NCBI GenBank assembly: GCA_934667175.1
Contig: CAKULN010000001.1
Span: 1-64,000 of the forward strand
From: an uncultured Bacteroidales bacterium
GTDB taxonomy: Bacteria; Bacteroidota; Bacteroidia; Bacteroidales; UBA932
Direction of reading: 5' to 3'
Length of the DNA: 64,000 nt
The stretch's first letter is position 1. Each line of letters opens with the position of its first letter. This document shows positions 52,085 through 61,780 of this stretch, piece after piece. Under the pieces are notes generated by a model that worked only from the letters and a program-made list of their open reading frames with translations, had not been told where the DNA came from and ran no database searches. The position numbers and the translations under genes were made by a program.

Positions 52085-54568
52085 ATGCCAAAAGCGCTAT
52101 ACATTGATCCTAACGAGACCTTGCGTCCGAAGGATCACGAGCTTGAGCTTCCGAAGATCCCTGTGATGACGTACGACAAGACCGTCAAGGAGGAACTAAA
52201 GGAAGGCAATTTCACAAAGGAGGATCTGCTCCGCATCTACCGCGACATGTCCTACATCCGCGAGTTCGAGACCATGCTCAATCTGGTCAAGACCACGGGT
52301 GGCTACAACGGAGTCGCTTACAATAACCCTGGCCCGGCCCACCTTTCAGCTGGTCAGGAGGCCGCCGCTGTCGGTATGGCTTACTGCCTTGACACAGATG
52401 ATTTTATCTTCGGTTCGCACCGTTCACACGGTGAGATTCTCGCCAAGGGTCTGCGTTCGATTCAGATCCTTCCGGAGGAGGAACTGAAGAAGGTGATGGA
52501 GGAGTTCTGGGGCGGCGCCACTCTGAACGTGGCCAAGAAGGCTTACGAAGGGAAGGATGTCAAGGAACTCGGAATCCGTTTCCTGCTCTACGGAGCGATG
52601 GCCGAGATCTTCGCCCGCACAACCGGTTTCAACAAAGGCCTCGGTGGATCCATGCACACATTCTTCACTCCTTTCGGAATATACCCGAACAACGCCATCG
52701 TGGGAGGTTCCGGCTCGATCGCTGTGGGAGCCGCTCTGTACAAGAAGGTTAACCGCAAAAAAGGCATAGTTGTCGCCAACCTCGGTGACGGTGCGATGGC
52801 CCGCGGACCTGTCCTTGAGGGCATGACATTCGCTTCGATGGATCAGTTCAACACTCTCTGGGAAGGCGACATGAAGGGCGGACTGCCGGTCCTCTTCAAC
52901 GTGATGGACAACCAGTACGCCATGGGTGGCCAGACCAAGGGCGAGACGATGGGTTATGTGTTCCCTGCACGTCTCGGGGCCGGTTTCAAGGCCGACGCCA
53001 TGGACGCTGAAAGGGTGGACGGTTACAATCCGCTCGCTGTCATTGATGCTTTCAACCGCAAGAAGGCCTATCTGCTTGAGAAGAAGGGCCCCGCGCTTCT
53101 GGATGTTGTCACCTACCGTTACAGCGGCCACTCTCCGAGCGACCAGTCGTCCTACCGAACAAAGGAGGAGATCGAGGCCTGGGAGAAGGAAGACTGCATC
53201 TTCGCTTTCGGCGAAAAGCTCAAAGAGGCGGGCGTGGCTGATCAGGCTACGCTGGATATGATCCGCAAGGAGGTGGACGCCAATATATTCGATTGCTACA
53301 AGCTTGCGATTGACACCGATCTTTCTCCGAGAATGGATCTCATGAAGGAGAGCGAGCTTCTGGGTGACATGATGTTCTCCAACCAGAGCATCGACTCCCT
53401 TAGCGATGCGAAGCCTGATGTGAATATGCCGCTGGAGGAGAATCCGCGCGTGAAGCAGATAGCCGGCAAGTCCAGGTTCTACCTCGACAAGGACGGCAAG
53501 CCTGCCAGCAAGATGAAAACCTACAACATTAGGGACGGAATATTCGAGGCTGTCGCCGACCGTTTCTACAAGGATGCCTCTCTGGTGGCTTATGGTGAGG
53601 AGAACCGTGAGTGGGGTGGTGCTTTCGCTGTCTATAGAGGTCTGACCGAGGCGTTGCCGTATCACCGCCTGTTCAACTCTCCGATCGCTGAGGCCGCAAT
53701 CATCGGTACCGCCATCGGCTACGCAATGTGCGGAGGCCGTGTGATCCCTGAGATCATGTACTGCGACTTCCTCGGCTGCTGCGGAGACGAGATATTCAAT
53801 CAGCTTCCTAAGTGGCAGGCCATGTCCGGCAACATCTTGAAGATGCCGGTTGTGGTCCGTGTGTCAGTCGGTTCGAAGTACGGTGCCCAGCACTCTCAGG
53901 ACTGGACTTCGCTGTGCTGCCATATTCCTGGACTCAAGGTCTGCTTCCCTGTCACTCCGTATGACGCGAAGGGTTTGATGAACGCTGCGCTTCAAGGCAC
54001 AGACCCTGTTATATTCTTTGAAAGTCAGAGGATTTACGACAAGGGAGAGATGTTCCACGAAGGTGGTGTGCCTGAGGAATATTATGAGATTCCGATCGGT
54101 GAGCCGGATGTCAAGAGGGCCGGAAAGGACATCACTTTCCTGACCATCGGCGCCACTTTGTACCGCGCGCTTGAGGCCGCTGACATCCTGAAGGAGAAGT
54201 ATGGAATGGAGGCTGAGGTAATCGATGCCCGCTCCCTTGTTCCGTTCAACTACGACAAGGTGCTTGAGTCAGTGAAGAAGACCGGCCGCATTGTCATCGC
54301 CGGTGACGCTTGCGCCCGTGGCTCTTACCTCAATGACATCGCCGCCAACATCACCGAGATGGCGTTCGACGACCTTGATGCCGCTCCTGTCGTGCTCGGA
54401 TCCCGCAACTGGATCACCCCTTGCCACGAGCTTGAGGAGGCGTTCTTCCCTCAGCCGTCATGGTTCCTGGATGCCATCAACGAGAAGATCGTCCCTCTGA
54501 AAGACTATGTTCCGGTCAGCAACCAGACCACGGCAGAGCAGATTATCCGTGCTAAGAAAGGTGTGTAA
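52085..54568 (+). CDS. 2-oxoacid dehydrogenase E1, alpha and beta fused (probably pyruvate)
   Basis: An 827-residue E1 with alpha and beta halves in one chain. Alpha half: YRDMSYIREFETMLNLVKTTGG, FGSHRSHGEILAKGL, the TPP motif LGDGAMARGPVLEGMTFASMDQFNTLW...LFNVMDNQYAMGG, and TYRYSGHSPSDQSSYRTKEEIEAWE. Beta half from about residue 480: DGIFEAVADRFYKDASLVAYGEENREWGGAFAVYRGL, FNSPIAEAAIIGTAIGYAMCGGRVIPEIMYCDFLG, and the C-terminal transketolase-like domain. With E2 and E3 it completes the complex. Pyruvate is likeliest, but branched-chain or acetoin substrates cannot be excluded by sequence alone. Confidence 0.9.
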   Translation: MPKALYIDPNETLRPKDHELELPKIPVMTYDKTVKEELKEGNFTKEDLLRIYRDMSYIREFETMLNLVKTTGGYNGVAYNNPGPAHLSAGQEAAAVGMAYCLDTDDFIFGSHRSHGEILAKGLRSIQILPEEELKKVMEEFWGGATLNVAKKAYEGKDVKELGIRFLLYGAMAEIFARTTGFNKGLGGSMHTFFTPFGIYPNNAIVGGSGSIAVGAALYKKVNRKKGIVVANLGDGAMARGPVLEGMTFASMDQFNTLWEGDMKGGLPVLFNVMDNQYAMGGQTKGETMGYVFPARLGAGFKADAMDAERVDGYNPLAVIDAFNRKKAYLLEKKGPALLDVVTYRYSGHSPSDQSSYRTKEEIEAWEKEDCIFAFGEKLKEAGVADQATLDMIRKEVDANIFDCYKLAIDTDLSPRMDLMKESELLGDMMFSNQSIDSLSDAKPDVNMPLEENPRVKQIAGKSRFYLDKDGKPASKMKTYNIRDGIFEAVADRFYKDASLVAYGEENREWGGAFAVYRGLTEALPYHRLFNSPIAEAAIIGTAIGYAMCGGRVIPEIMYCDFLGCCGDEIFNQLPKWQAMSGNILKMPVVVRVSVGSKYGAQHSQDWTSLCCHIPGLKVCFPVTPYDAKGLMNAALQGTDPVIFFESQRIYDKGEMFHEGGVPEEYYEIPIGEPDVKRAGKDITFLTIGATLYRALEAADILKEKYGMEAEVIDARSLVPFNYDKVLESVKKTGRIVIAGDACARGSYLNDIAANITEMAFDDLDAAPVVLGSRNWITPCHELEEAFFPQPSWFLDAINEKIVPLKDYVPVSNQTTAEQIIRAKKGV

Positions 54569-54580
54569 AAGGTGACGACC

Positions 54581-55861
54581 ATGCTTACTAAAGCCGTTAG
54601 ATTATATGGTAAGGAAGATCTTCGTCTTGAGGAGTTTGAACTCCCAGAGATGAAGGACGACGAGATCCTTGCAAAGGTTGTCAGCGACAGCCTTTGCATG
54701 TCTTCCTACAAGTCTTCCCATCAAGGTTTTGACCACAAGAGAGTTCCTGGTGACATCGCCGATAATCCCACGATCATCGGCCATGAGTTCGCAGGAGAGA
54801 TCGTTGAGGTCGGTGCCAAGTGGAAGGATCAGTTCAAGCCGGGAGACAAGTTCTCCATCCAACCCGCCCTCAACTACGAGGACGGCCCTGTAGGGCTCTT
54901 GTCCGCTCCCGGTTATTCCTATCGCTACATCGGTGGTGACGCGACCTACATCATCATCCCTTCCGAAGTGATGGAACAGGGCTGCCTCCTGCCTTACAAA
55001 GGCCCCGGATTCTATCCGGCGTCGCTTAGCGAGCCTCTGTCCTGCGTGATCGGAGCCATGCATGCCTGCTATCATACTCATGCTGGATCGTACGTTCATC
55101 AGATGGAGATCAAGGACGGTGGCAAGATGGCTCTTCTGGCCGGTGTCGGCCCTATGGGACTTGCGATGATTAATTATGTGCTTCGCCGTGAGGACAGAAG
55201 ACCGTCCCTTTTTGTGGTGACGGACATCGACCAGGCTCGCCTTGACCGTGCCGCGGAGCTCTACACCAAGGAGTTCGCTGCCTCGCGTGGAATTGACCTC
55301 CGCTATGTGAACACAGGTGCGGTGGAGAACCCTGTAGAGACATTGAAGGAGATTTCCGGTGGCACAGGCTACGATGAGGTCATCGTGATGGCACCGGTTC
55401 CCGCTGTCGTGGAACAGGGTGACGACATTCTCGGTCAGGATGGTTGCCTGAATTTCTTCTCAGGTCCTGGCCGCTCCGATTTCAAGGCTCCGTTCAATTT
55501 CTACAACGTCCACTACGCCTCAACCCATGTGGTAGGCACCAGCGGCGGCAACACCGAGGACATGAAGGAAGCCCTCAAGATGATGAGTGAAGGTCTTGAC
55601 CCAGCTGGTCTTGTGACCCACATCGGCGGTCTAAACGTTGTCCCTGAGACCACGTTGAACCTCCCGTCGATCAAAGGTGGCAAGAAGCTCATCTACACCC
55701 ACGTGGAGATGCCGCTGACCGCCATCACCGATTTCGAGGAGAAAGGCAAGACCAACCCAGTCTATGCCGAACTCGACCGCCTCTGCAAAGCCCACAACGG
55801 CCTCTGGAACGTAGAGGCTGAGGAATATCTCCTCTCCCATGCTGCTGAGCTGAGCAAGTAA
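54581..55861 (+). CDS. Zinc-dependent alcohol dehydrogenase family protein
   Basis: Medium-chain dehydrogenase of 426 residues from ATG 54581. This start has a good ribosome binding site (AAAGGTG) overlapping the E1 stop, better than the GTG at 54572. Zinc-binding residues are seen in DSLCMSSYKSSHQG and IIGHEFAGEIVEVG; Rossmann segment KMALLAGVGPMGLAMINYVLRRE and DIDQARLDRAAEL. The longer-than-usual family resembles SorE-like sugar-phosphate dehydrogenases, but the substrate is unknown. Its overlap with the dehydrogenase operon suggests co-expression with PDH, unusual company for this family. Confidence 0.83.
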   Translation: MLTKAVRLYGKEDLRLEEFELPEMKDDEILAKVVSDSLCMSSYKSSHQGFDHKRVPGDIADNPTIIGHEFAGEIVEVGAKWKDQFKPGDKFSIQPALNYEDGPVGLLSAPGYSYRYIGGDATYIIIPSEVMEQGCLLPYKGPGFYPASLSEPLSCVIGAMHACYHTHAGSYVHQMEIKDGGKMALLAGVGPMGLAMINYVLRREDRRPSLFVVTDIDQARLDRAAELYTKEFAASRGIDLRYVNTGAVENPVETLKEISGGTGYDEVIVMAPVPAVVEQGDDILGQDGCLNFFSGPGRSDFKAPFNFYNVHYASTHVVGTSGGNTEDMKEALKMMSEGLDPAGLVTHIGGLNVVPETTLNLPSIKGGKKLIYTHVEMPLTAITDFEEKGKTNPVYAELDRLCKAHNGLWNVEAEEYLLSHAAELSK

Positions 55862-55896
55862 ATTATTTTTGAATATTTAACTGTCCCTGACTCTTC

Positions 55897-56041
55897 CGGT
55901 CGCTGAGCTTGTCGAAGCGCCCGAACTGTCCGGGACCGTTTGTCTTGTTTCAGCCGCTATTATCGTGTGTAGGTTAAGCGGACTAACGTGTCTGATGGCA
56001 GCGGAAAAATCTCTTGGTCGCTGAGCCTGTCGAAGCGTCCG
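55897..56041. repeat. Two palindromic repeat copies downstream of the dehydrogenase operon
   Basis: CGGTCGCTGAGCTTGTCGAA (about 55897-55920) and TTGGTCGCTGAGCCTGTCGA (about 56014-56037) in direct orientation. The second lies inside a longer palindrome whose outer arms are GCAGCGGAAAAATC (55998) and GATTTTTCCGCTGTC (56118). Confidence 0.85.
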
Positions 56042-56069
56042 GCTAAACACATACTTTTGGACTTGATCC

Positions 56070-56126
56070 GGAAAAAGGCAAATGGCAGATTTTGCACGTT
56101 ACCAAAATCTGCCATTTGATTTTTCC
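56070..56126. repeat. CACGTTAC-apex hairpin, copy 2
   Basis: Arms GGAAAAAGGCAAATGGCAGA-TTTTG and CAAAA-TCTGCCATTTG-ATTTTTCC enclose the apex CACGTTAC (56095-56102), identical to that of the hairpin at 29703 although the arms are unrelated. It lies just beyond a palindromic repeat copy, as there. Confidence 0.82.
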
Positions 56127-56129
56127 GCT

Positions 56130-56843
56130 GTCAAGTGGCCTTTTATTGCTTCATATCATGGCATGGCTCCAGCTGATTGTTTGTAAGCTTGTATCTGATT
56201 GACTGATGGTTGATTATGTTCTTGTTTGCGATTTTGTAAAATATACTTTATAAATTTGTAAAACACGAGTTATAAATGACAATTCCTCTTTTTCATTACT
56301 TGCTCTCAGCTGCGATGTTCAGCGACACTTTAGGCCTTTTCCGTTGCCTAAGAGTGCAGATGACACCGTCAGGCAGCGTTTTAGCCCCTTTTCGCCGCCC
56401 AAGAGTGTAATCATGTCCAGAAGAAAAGCCTTTGACAAACCACATGGATTCATGAATATCAAGTAAAACCTATTCCCTTGACCATAGCCGAGACAATCTC
56501 CGCAAAAGGTGCTGTCAAATCCGAAAATATTCTTACCTTTGTAACGTTTTGGCGCAGATGCCCAAAACATACATATTGATGAAAGTGTTTTCGCACTATC
56601 CTTCAAAGAAAATCTGGCAGTTTTCTATAAAGCTAAGGATGAACGACAGCACCGTCATCTGTATCAGCTTGCGTGTACTCTACACCCAACGATACAGGTG
56701 TGGGGATTGTTTCAGTCTATTTAGCTTTAGGTTTTGCCAGAACCTTCTTTGAGATAGACGAAATCGGCTCCACACTTTCTTTATATTCATGAAAAAACTT
56801 CCTGATAGAAGCCGGACGGGAACTGAACCAATAACAGAACGAC
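56130..56843. other. Gene-poor interval
   Basis: About 700 nt of AT-richer sequence without a convincing gene. It holds an imperfect direct repeat (TTTAGGCCTTTTCCGTTGCC at about 56329 and TTTTAGCCCCTTTTCGCCGC at about 56379, each followed by AAGAGTG) and a TACCTTTG promoter-like box at 56534-56541. Short ORFs on either strand resemble no family I know. Confidence 0.5.
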
Positions 56844-59800
56844 ATGAAAAAAGTATTTTCATTGGGCGTATTGATTGTTCTGACCTTGCTTCTGTCAGGC
56901 TGCCACAAAGGCCTGAAGAGGGACATCCGAAACATCAAAGGCCGGCTGGACCAGATTGAGAACGTCGAGATCAAGACCATCAACCAGCAAATTACTCAAA
57001 TCAACGCATCAATTCCGAAACTTGAGCAGACAGACAAGGAACTGAAAGGTTGCATCGAGGCTCTTCAGAAGACATCTTCCGAATTGAAAAAATCTATCGA
57101 TGAGATTGACGGGAAGATCAAGACCATTAGGGAGGAAATTGGCACCTCCGGTTCGGAAATTCTATCTAAACTAGAGTCCGTCAAATCAAGCCTCGAAGGC
57201 AGACTGGACAAGATTGATCAGACCATCTTGACGCTAAAGGCGAAGGACGCTGAACTGGAAGGCAAGATCAATGACTTGAAAGACTATGTTGACGGGAAAG
57301 ATTCCGGCACACGGGACTGGGTATTGGCGACATTCGCCACCATCGACCAGTACAACTCAGTTATCGGGAGCGTCACCGCCATCCAGAAGAGCATCGAGAG
57401 CCTCAATTCCTCAGTGGAGACTTTGGAGAAGGACCTTAAGGAAAGGGTGAATCAGGAGATAGAGAAAGCCCTTGAGCCTATCCGTGACCAGATCGCAGCG
57501 GAGGTCGTCAAGTCCGTCACGGAGACCATCAACACCACCGTCACGACAGTCAGAGCCGAGATCGAGACCGCCTACAAAGCGGAGATCAAGGCCTCAATCG
57601 AGGGTCTGGAGAAGTCCCTTAAGGAGTGGGTCAACAGCGCTCTCACCGGTTATTACACAATCTCCCAGACTGATGCCAAACTTGATGCTTTGAAAGCCGA
57701 ACTGGAGGGAAAGCTCTCTTCTCAGAAATCCTATCTCGAAGGGCTAATCAGTGCTCTATCCACCGACCTCACGACAAAGATTACTAATAACACCACCCTA
57801 ATCACCAACCTCAGCAACGAACTTACCACCGTCAACGAGGAAGTGAAGAAATATTCCCAGACCGTGATCGAGAACACGAACAAGATCTCGGAGATCTCGC
57901 AGACCATTGTCAAGAACACCACCCAGATCACAGATGACTCTAAGATTGTTGAGGAACTGAAAAACCAGATCAGCGTTCTTCAGACCGAACTGAACACTAA
58001 AATCAGCGAATTGGAGATAAGGATCACTACTTCTACAGTGGAAAAGGAGACCATCGTCAAGGAGATAGAGACCGTCAAGACAGAATATTCAGAGAAAATC
58101 TCCAATCTCCAGACCGTGCTTGAGGGGAAGATAGCGGAGAACAAGGTTCAAATCGACAACAACAAAGCGCAGATTGAGGCCAACCGTAAAGCTATAGAGG
58201 AGAATGCTAAGGCGATAGCAGAACTTAGAGCACAATCTTCTGCAGAGTCGATCGCGAAGAACACTGAAAAAATTGCTGAGAACGCTAGGGCCATCGCTGA
58301 GCAGGCCAAGTTGATTGCTGAGAATGCGTCCGCCATCACGGACAATGCTACTGCCATAGCCGAGAACACGAAGCGCATCACCGCCCTTGAGAAAGGCCTC
58401 CTCGACACCAAGTCCGAGATCACCAACGCCTACAAAGCTGCTATCAAGGTCGCTATTGAGGACCTTGACGGCAAACTGACTGGTGAGATTGCAGAAAGGG
58501 TTCTTGAGGTTAACAACCGCGTCACCGATGAGGTCAATGCCATCAACGATGCGATGGAGGCTCTCACGAAAAGGGTCAAGACCCTTGAGGACGAGGTTGC
58601 AGCGCTTAAAGTGAAGATGTCTGGCTACGACACGTCAATAACAAACCTTGGCGACAAAATCACCACTATCAACGAGCAGATTGCTGCCATCAACACTACG
58701 ATTGAGAACCTCCAGAAGACCAATGAGGAGCTAAAGGAATATATTCAGAATATTCAAGCCCCATCAGAGGAGTTGAAGGAGTCTATCGCAGCCGCAGACA
58801 AGAAGATTGACGATGTGAAGGCTGCACTAGACAAGGCTATTGAGGACGCGAAGGCAAGCGATAGCGCGATGAAGGAGGAACTGGTCAAGTCCATTGAGGA
58901 CGCCAAGGCCGATGTCATCTCCCAGCTTACCTCGCTGCGTACCGAGATGACCGAGAAACTCACCCTGCTCAACGAGACTGTCACCACTTTGGAGAGCAAG
59001 AGCAAAGAGATCGAATCAAAGGTCACGGAACTGAGGACCTTCGTCACCGAGCAGATCTCCTCCACAAAGGATTGGGCCACCGCCACTTTCGTGACCCTTG
59101 AGGAATATTCAAATGTTGTCTCCGATGTGACCTCGATAAAGGAGACCATCGCCAACCTCACGAAGTCCCTCTCCGAGATGGAAACCAAACTTAAGACTCA
59201 GTGGGAGTCCGACATCAAGACCGCCATCGCCCCGGTAAAGAAGCAGATCGAGGATGCCGTAACCTCCATCACCAATGAATATACCAGCGCGATCTCCGCT
59301 GCGAAGTCCGAGGTGACCGATGCCTACCGTGCAGAGATGAAAGTCGAAATCAGCAAGTTGGAGGAATCCCTCAAGGCCTGGGTGAACTCCAAGTTCGACT
59401 CCTACTGGACCATCGCCGAGACCCAGGCCAAGCTGGACGCCCAGAAATCCGACCTTGAGGCCCAGCTGAAGTCACAGAAGGAATATCTCGAAGGCCTCAT
59501 TAACAACCTCAAGCCCGGCTCCTCCGAGAGCGAGAACCGCACCCTGATCGACAACCTGACCAAGGAACTGGAGACCGTCAAGAAGACCGCCTCTGACAAC
59601 GCCTCCGCCATCAAGGCTCTCCGTTCCGACCTCACCAAGGCGACCGAGGACATCACAAAGGCCTACAAGGAAGCCATCACCTCTGCCATCAATGAATATG
59701 ACGGCACGATCACCGGCAAGATAGACTCGAAGATCAGCGAGCTGAACTCCGCCGTCGACTCCAAGGTCTCCGAGATCAACTCCCGCATCGATGCCCTCGA

Positions 59801-60791
59801 CACCCGCGTGAAGACCCTTGAGGACTCCCTCTCCGAAATCAAGTCCCAGATCAGCGCCCTTCAGGACGAGATCAACGCCCTGAAATCCAAACTCTCCAAC
59901 ATCATCGGCCGCATGGTCTCCATCTCCCACATCCCGACCTACGCCGACGGTATGGAGAATGTCTCCTACACGATGTCCGGCACCACCATCGTCCCCGGCT
60001 CCTTCACCCTGCGTTTCGAGATCCAGCCCGCATCCCTTGCCGCTGACCTCGCCGCCAACTGGAACACCGCCCTCTCCGTGAAGGCCGTCTACACCCGAAC
60101 TCGAGCTGCGGCTGGTGACTTTGTAACCCTCCAAGTTGAAGGTGCCACCGCCTCTGATGGCATCCTCTCCGTCACCGTCTCTGCGGCTGGACTTGATGAC
60201 GCTTTCTTTAGAGGTAATATTCCCGCTAATGCTCGTCTCAAAATTTCCGATGGTACTAATGAAGTGCTATCGGAATATATCAGATTAATACCAGACGGTT
60301 ACACCATTCCTGTACCTCCAACGCAAGGCGACTACATAGACGAGAATGGTAACAATTTCGGTAGCGGAGTAACCATTGATGGTGTTACATGGGCTCCAGT
60401 AAACTGTGGAGCGACAAGTGAAGACATGATAGGACAGTATTACACTTTCGATGATGCCCAAAGTGCCTGTCCGGATGGGTGGAGGACACCTACATCAACA
60501 GAACTGGCAAACCTTATCGTTAATAATCGTAGCGCAACGTACAAAGGTTGGGAAGGACAATGGTTCTCAGGAAGCAGTAAGTACACCGATGGCGGTGTAG
60601 CGGTATTCTTTCCTAAAACAGGTTATAAATATAATGCATTTGAAACAGAGTTTATTTCTGATCCGGGCAATGGCTATTACTGGTCTTCTACGGAAGGAAA
60701 TTCTCAATTTTTCTTCCTGAAAGGAAGCAGTATGAGTTTTTATGGTAAAAACACTAGCGATAGATATGCCGTCAGGTGTATAAAAGAGTAA
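56844..60791 (+). CDS. Giant coiled-coil lipoprotein with FISUMP C-terminal domain
   Basis: A 1315-residue predicted lipoprotein (MKKVFSLGVLIVLTLLLSGCHKG). About residues 25-1020 are almost uninterrupted coiled coil (Ile/Leu/Glu/Lys heptads). It contains an internal duplication: DWVLATFATIDQYNSVIG near residue 157 recurs as DWATATFVTLEEYSNVVS near 742; EWVNSALTGYYTISQTDAKL near 261 recurs as AWVNSKFDSYWTIAETQAKL near 845. The second copy lacks an approximately 175-residue middle. A beta-rich domain (about 1022-1165) and a FISUMP domain (GVTWAPVNCGATSEDMIGQYY, SACPDGWRTPTSTEL, GYYWSSTEGNS, RYAVRCIKE) follow. Probably a surface stalk presenting the FISUMP head; ligand unknown. Base composition turns AT-rich over the last 600 bases. 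Confidence 0.85.
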   Translation: MKKVFSLGVLIVLTLLLSGCHKGLKRDIRNIKGRLDQIENVEIKTINQQITQINASIPKLEQTDKELKGCIEALQKTSSELKKSIDEIDGKIKTIREEIGTSGSEILSKLESVKSSLEGRLDKIDQTILTLKAKDAELEGKINDLKDYVDGKDSGTRDWVLATFATIDQYNSVIGSVTAIQKSIESLNSSVETLEKDLKERVNQEIEKALEPIRDQIAAEVVKSVTETINTTVTTVRAEIETAYKAEIKASIEGLEKSLKEWVNSALTGYYTISQTDAKLDALKAELEGKLSSQKSYLEGLISALSTDLTTKITNNTTLITNLSNELTTVNEEVKKYSQTVIENTNKISEISQTIVKNTTQITDDSKIVEELKNQISVLQTELNTKISELEIRITTSTVEKETIVKEIETVKTEYSEKISNLQTVLEGKIAENKVQIDNNKAQIEANRKAIEENAKAIAELRAQSSAESIAKNTEKIAENARAIAEQAKLIAENASAITDNATAIAENTKRITALEKGLLDTKSEITNAYKAAIKVAIEDLDGKLTGEIAERVLEVNNRVTDEVNAINDAMEALTKRVKTLEDEVAALKVKMSGYDTSITNLGDKITTINEQIAAINTTIENLQKTNEELKEYIQNIQAPSEELKESIAAADKKIDDVKAALDKAIEDAKASDSAMKEELVKSIEDAKADVISQLTSLRTEMTEKLTLLNETVTTLESKSKEIESKVTELRTFVTEQISSTKDWATATFVTLEEYSNVVSDVTSIKETIANLTKSLSEMETKLKTQWESDIKTAIAPVKKQIEDAVTSITNEYTSAISAAKSEVTDAYRAEMKVEISKLEESLKAWVNSKFDSYWTIAETQAKLDAQKSDLEAQLKSQKEYLEGLINNLKPGSSESENRTLIDNLTKELETVKKTASDNASAIKALRSDLTKATEDITKAYKEAITSAINEYDGTITGKIDSKISELNSAVDSKVSEINSRIDALDTRVKTLEDSLSEIKSQISALQDEINALKSKLSNIIGRMVSISHIPTYADGMENVSYTMSGTTIVPGSFTLRFEIQPASLAADLAANWNTALSVKAVYTRTRAAAGDFVTLQVEGATASDGILSVTVSAAGLDDAFFRGNIPANARLKISDGTNEVLSEYIRLIPDGYTIPVPPTQGDYIDENGNNFGSGVTIDGVTWAPVNCGATSEDMIGQYYTFDDAQSACPDGWRTPTSTELANLIVNNRSATYKGWEGQWFSGSSKYTDGGVAVFFPKTGYKYNAFETEFISDPGNGYYWSSTEGNSQFFFLKGSSMSFYGKNTSDRYAVRCIKE

Positions 60792-60888
60792 TTCTCACAA
60801 AATAGTCCGAATATGGCTCCGTATTCTGACTCAATTATTTATAGTATAACGGCAATCGGAGCCTTGCCACAATTAATCATCAAACATT

Positions 60889-61011
60889 ATGGAAAAAAAG
60901 ACAACCTCTCAACCCGTTCAAAAGGCGAACGAACAAATCGAGAAAAAGAAACCACTACTTCCTGATACTGAGAAGCCTTTGAAACCTGGTCAGGAGATAC
61001 TAACTGATTAA
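60889..61011 (+). CDS. Small protein, 40 residues
   Basis: ORF MEKKTTSQPVQKANEQIEKK then KPLLPDTEKPLKPGQEILTD, rich in Lys/Gln/Pro/Thr, no signal or membrane segment. Support for being a real gene comes from the hairpin terminator that starts 9 nt after its stop and the gap between larger genes. An upstream inverted repeat GGCTCCG (60815) / CGGAGCC (60857) may structure its leader. No family recognised. Confidence 0.5.
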   Translation: MEKKTTSQPVQKANEQIEKKKPLLPDTEKPLKPGQEILTD

Positions 61012-61020
61012 ATGAACAAT

Positions 61021-61052
61021 CTCCAATAGAAGTAGAAATACTTCTATTGGAG
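61021..61052 (+). terminator. Perfect hairpin after the small gene
   Basis: CTCCAATAGAAGTA pairs perfectly with TACTTCTATTGGAG around a GAAA tetraloop; the following sequence is AAAATAAAC, so no T-tract on the plus strand. Confidence 0.7.
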
Positions 61053-61210
61053 TAAAATAAACACTCGGTATCTTAGCATAATGAGTAAATAATTTCGGTC
61101 TTATGCTTTGGTTAGCACCTACCACCACTTTACGTTTTCTTATTATGGTAGGCAGGCCAAAAGCATATAGTTTCATTCGGATGGACTATATTAATATTTT
61201 TGGTAAAATT

Positions 61211-61780
61211 ATGAAACGTATCAAACTCTTAACGGTCATCGCAGCGATGACCATTTGCGGGACGGTGTCCGCGCAGGAAAACTTTTTCAAGGTGTCATAT
61301 TCAAATGTTGCGATCAAGGCGAGTTCGGGAGGAATTTCCCTTACAGAGAATCTGAACGGACTCTCGGTCGGTGTGTCGCAGACGCGAGTACTTCCGGGTG
61401 AGCTGCCTTTTCTCTATGAATATGGCGCTGACCTGCTGATGGCTTTCGGTGACAATAATTCCACCCTCGTCTCAGCGGTGGTGCCGGTCAACCTGATGTA
61501 CAGACTCGACCTTGGCCAAATCCAGTTGATTCCGTTCGCGGGCCTCAACCTAACCGCGCATATCATCGGCCAGAACAAGTACGATGACTACACCTACAAC
61601 TGGTTCAAGAAGTCTGAGGGTGTCGATGCCAGCAACCGCTTCCAACTCGGTGCCCAGTTCGGAGCCAAGGCCTTATACGGCAAGTACTTCCTCGGATTAT
61701 CCTACCAGCCGTCCCTCACCAACTTCGATGACAACACCAGCCTCAACATTCTCAATGTCTCTGTCGGACTGACGTTCTAA
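61211..61780 (+). CDS. Outer-membrane beta-barrel-like protein
   Basis: A 189-residue protein. ATG 61211 (MKRIKLLTVIAAMTICGTVSAQ) gives a clean signal peptide; the longer frame does not. The rest alternates polar and hydrophobic residues with many aromatics and ends in Phe (NILNVSVGLTF), typical of small outer-membrane barrels. Family not recognised beyond this. It is followed by a similar exported protein. Confidence 0.75.
   Translation: MKRIKLLTVIAAMTICGTVSAQENFFKVSYSNVAIKASSGGISLTENLNGLSVGVSQTRVLPGELPFLYEYGADLLMAFGDNNSTLVSAVVPVNLMYRLDLGQIQLIPFAGLNLTAHIIGQNKYDDYTYNWFKKSEGVDASNRFQLGAQFGAKALYGKYFLGLSYQPSLTNFDDNTSLNILNVSVGLTF

Noticed and set aside
56319..56606. 95-codon minus-strand ORF with a repeated LLGGEKGLKR/LLGNGKGLK element
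   Set aside because: The repeat is explained by an imperfect DNA direct repeat. There is no ribosome binding site, promoter or family resemblance.
56844..60791. Phage tail fibre or tape-measure protein
   Set aside because: A lipoprotein signal and a FISUMP domain are present and there are no phage genes nearby.
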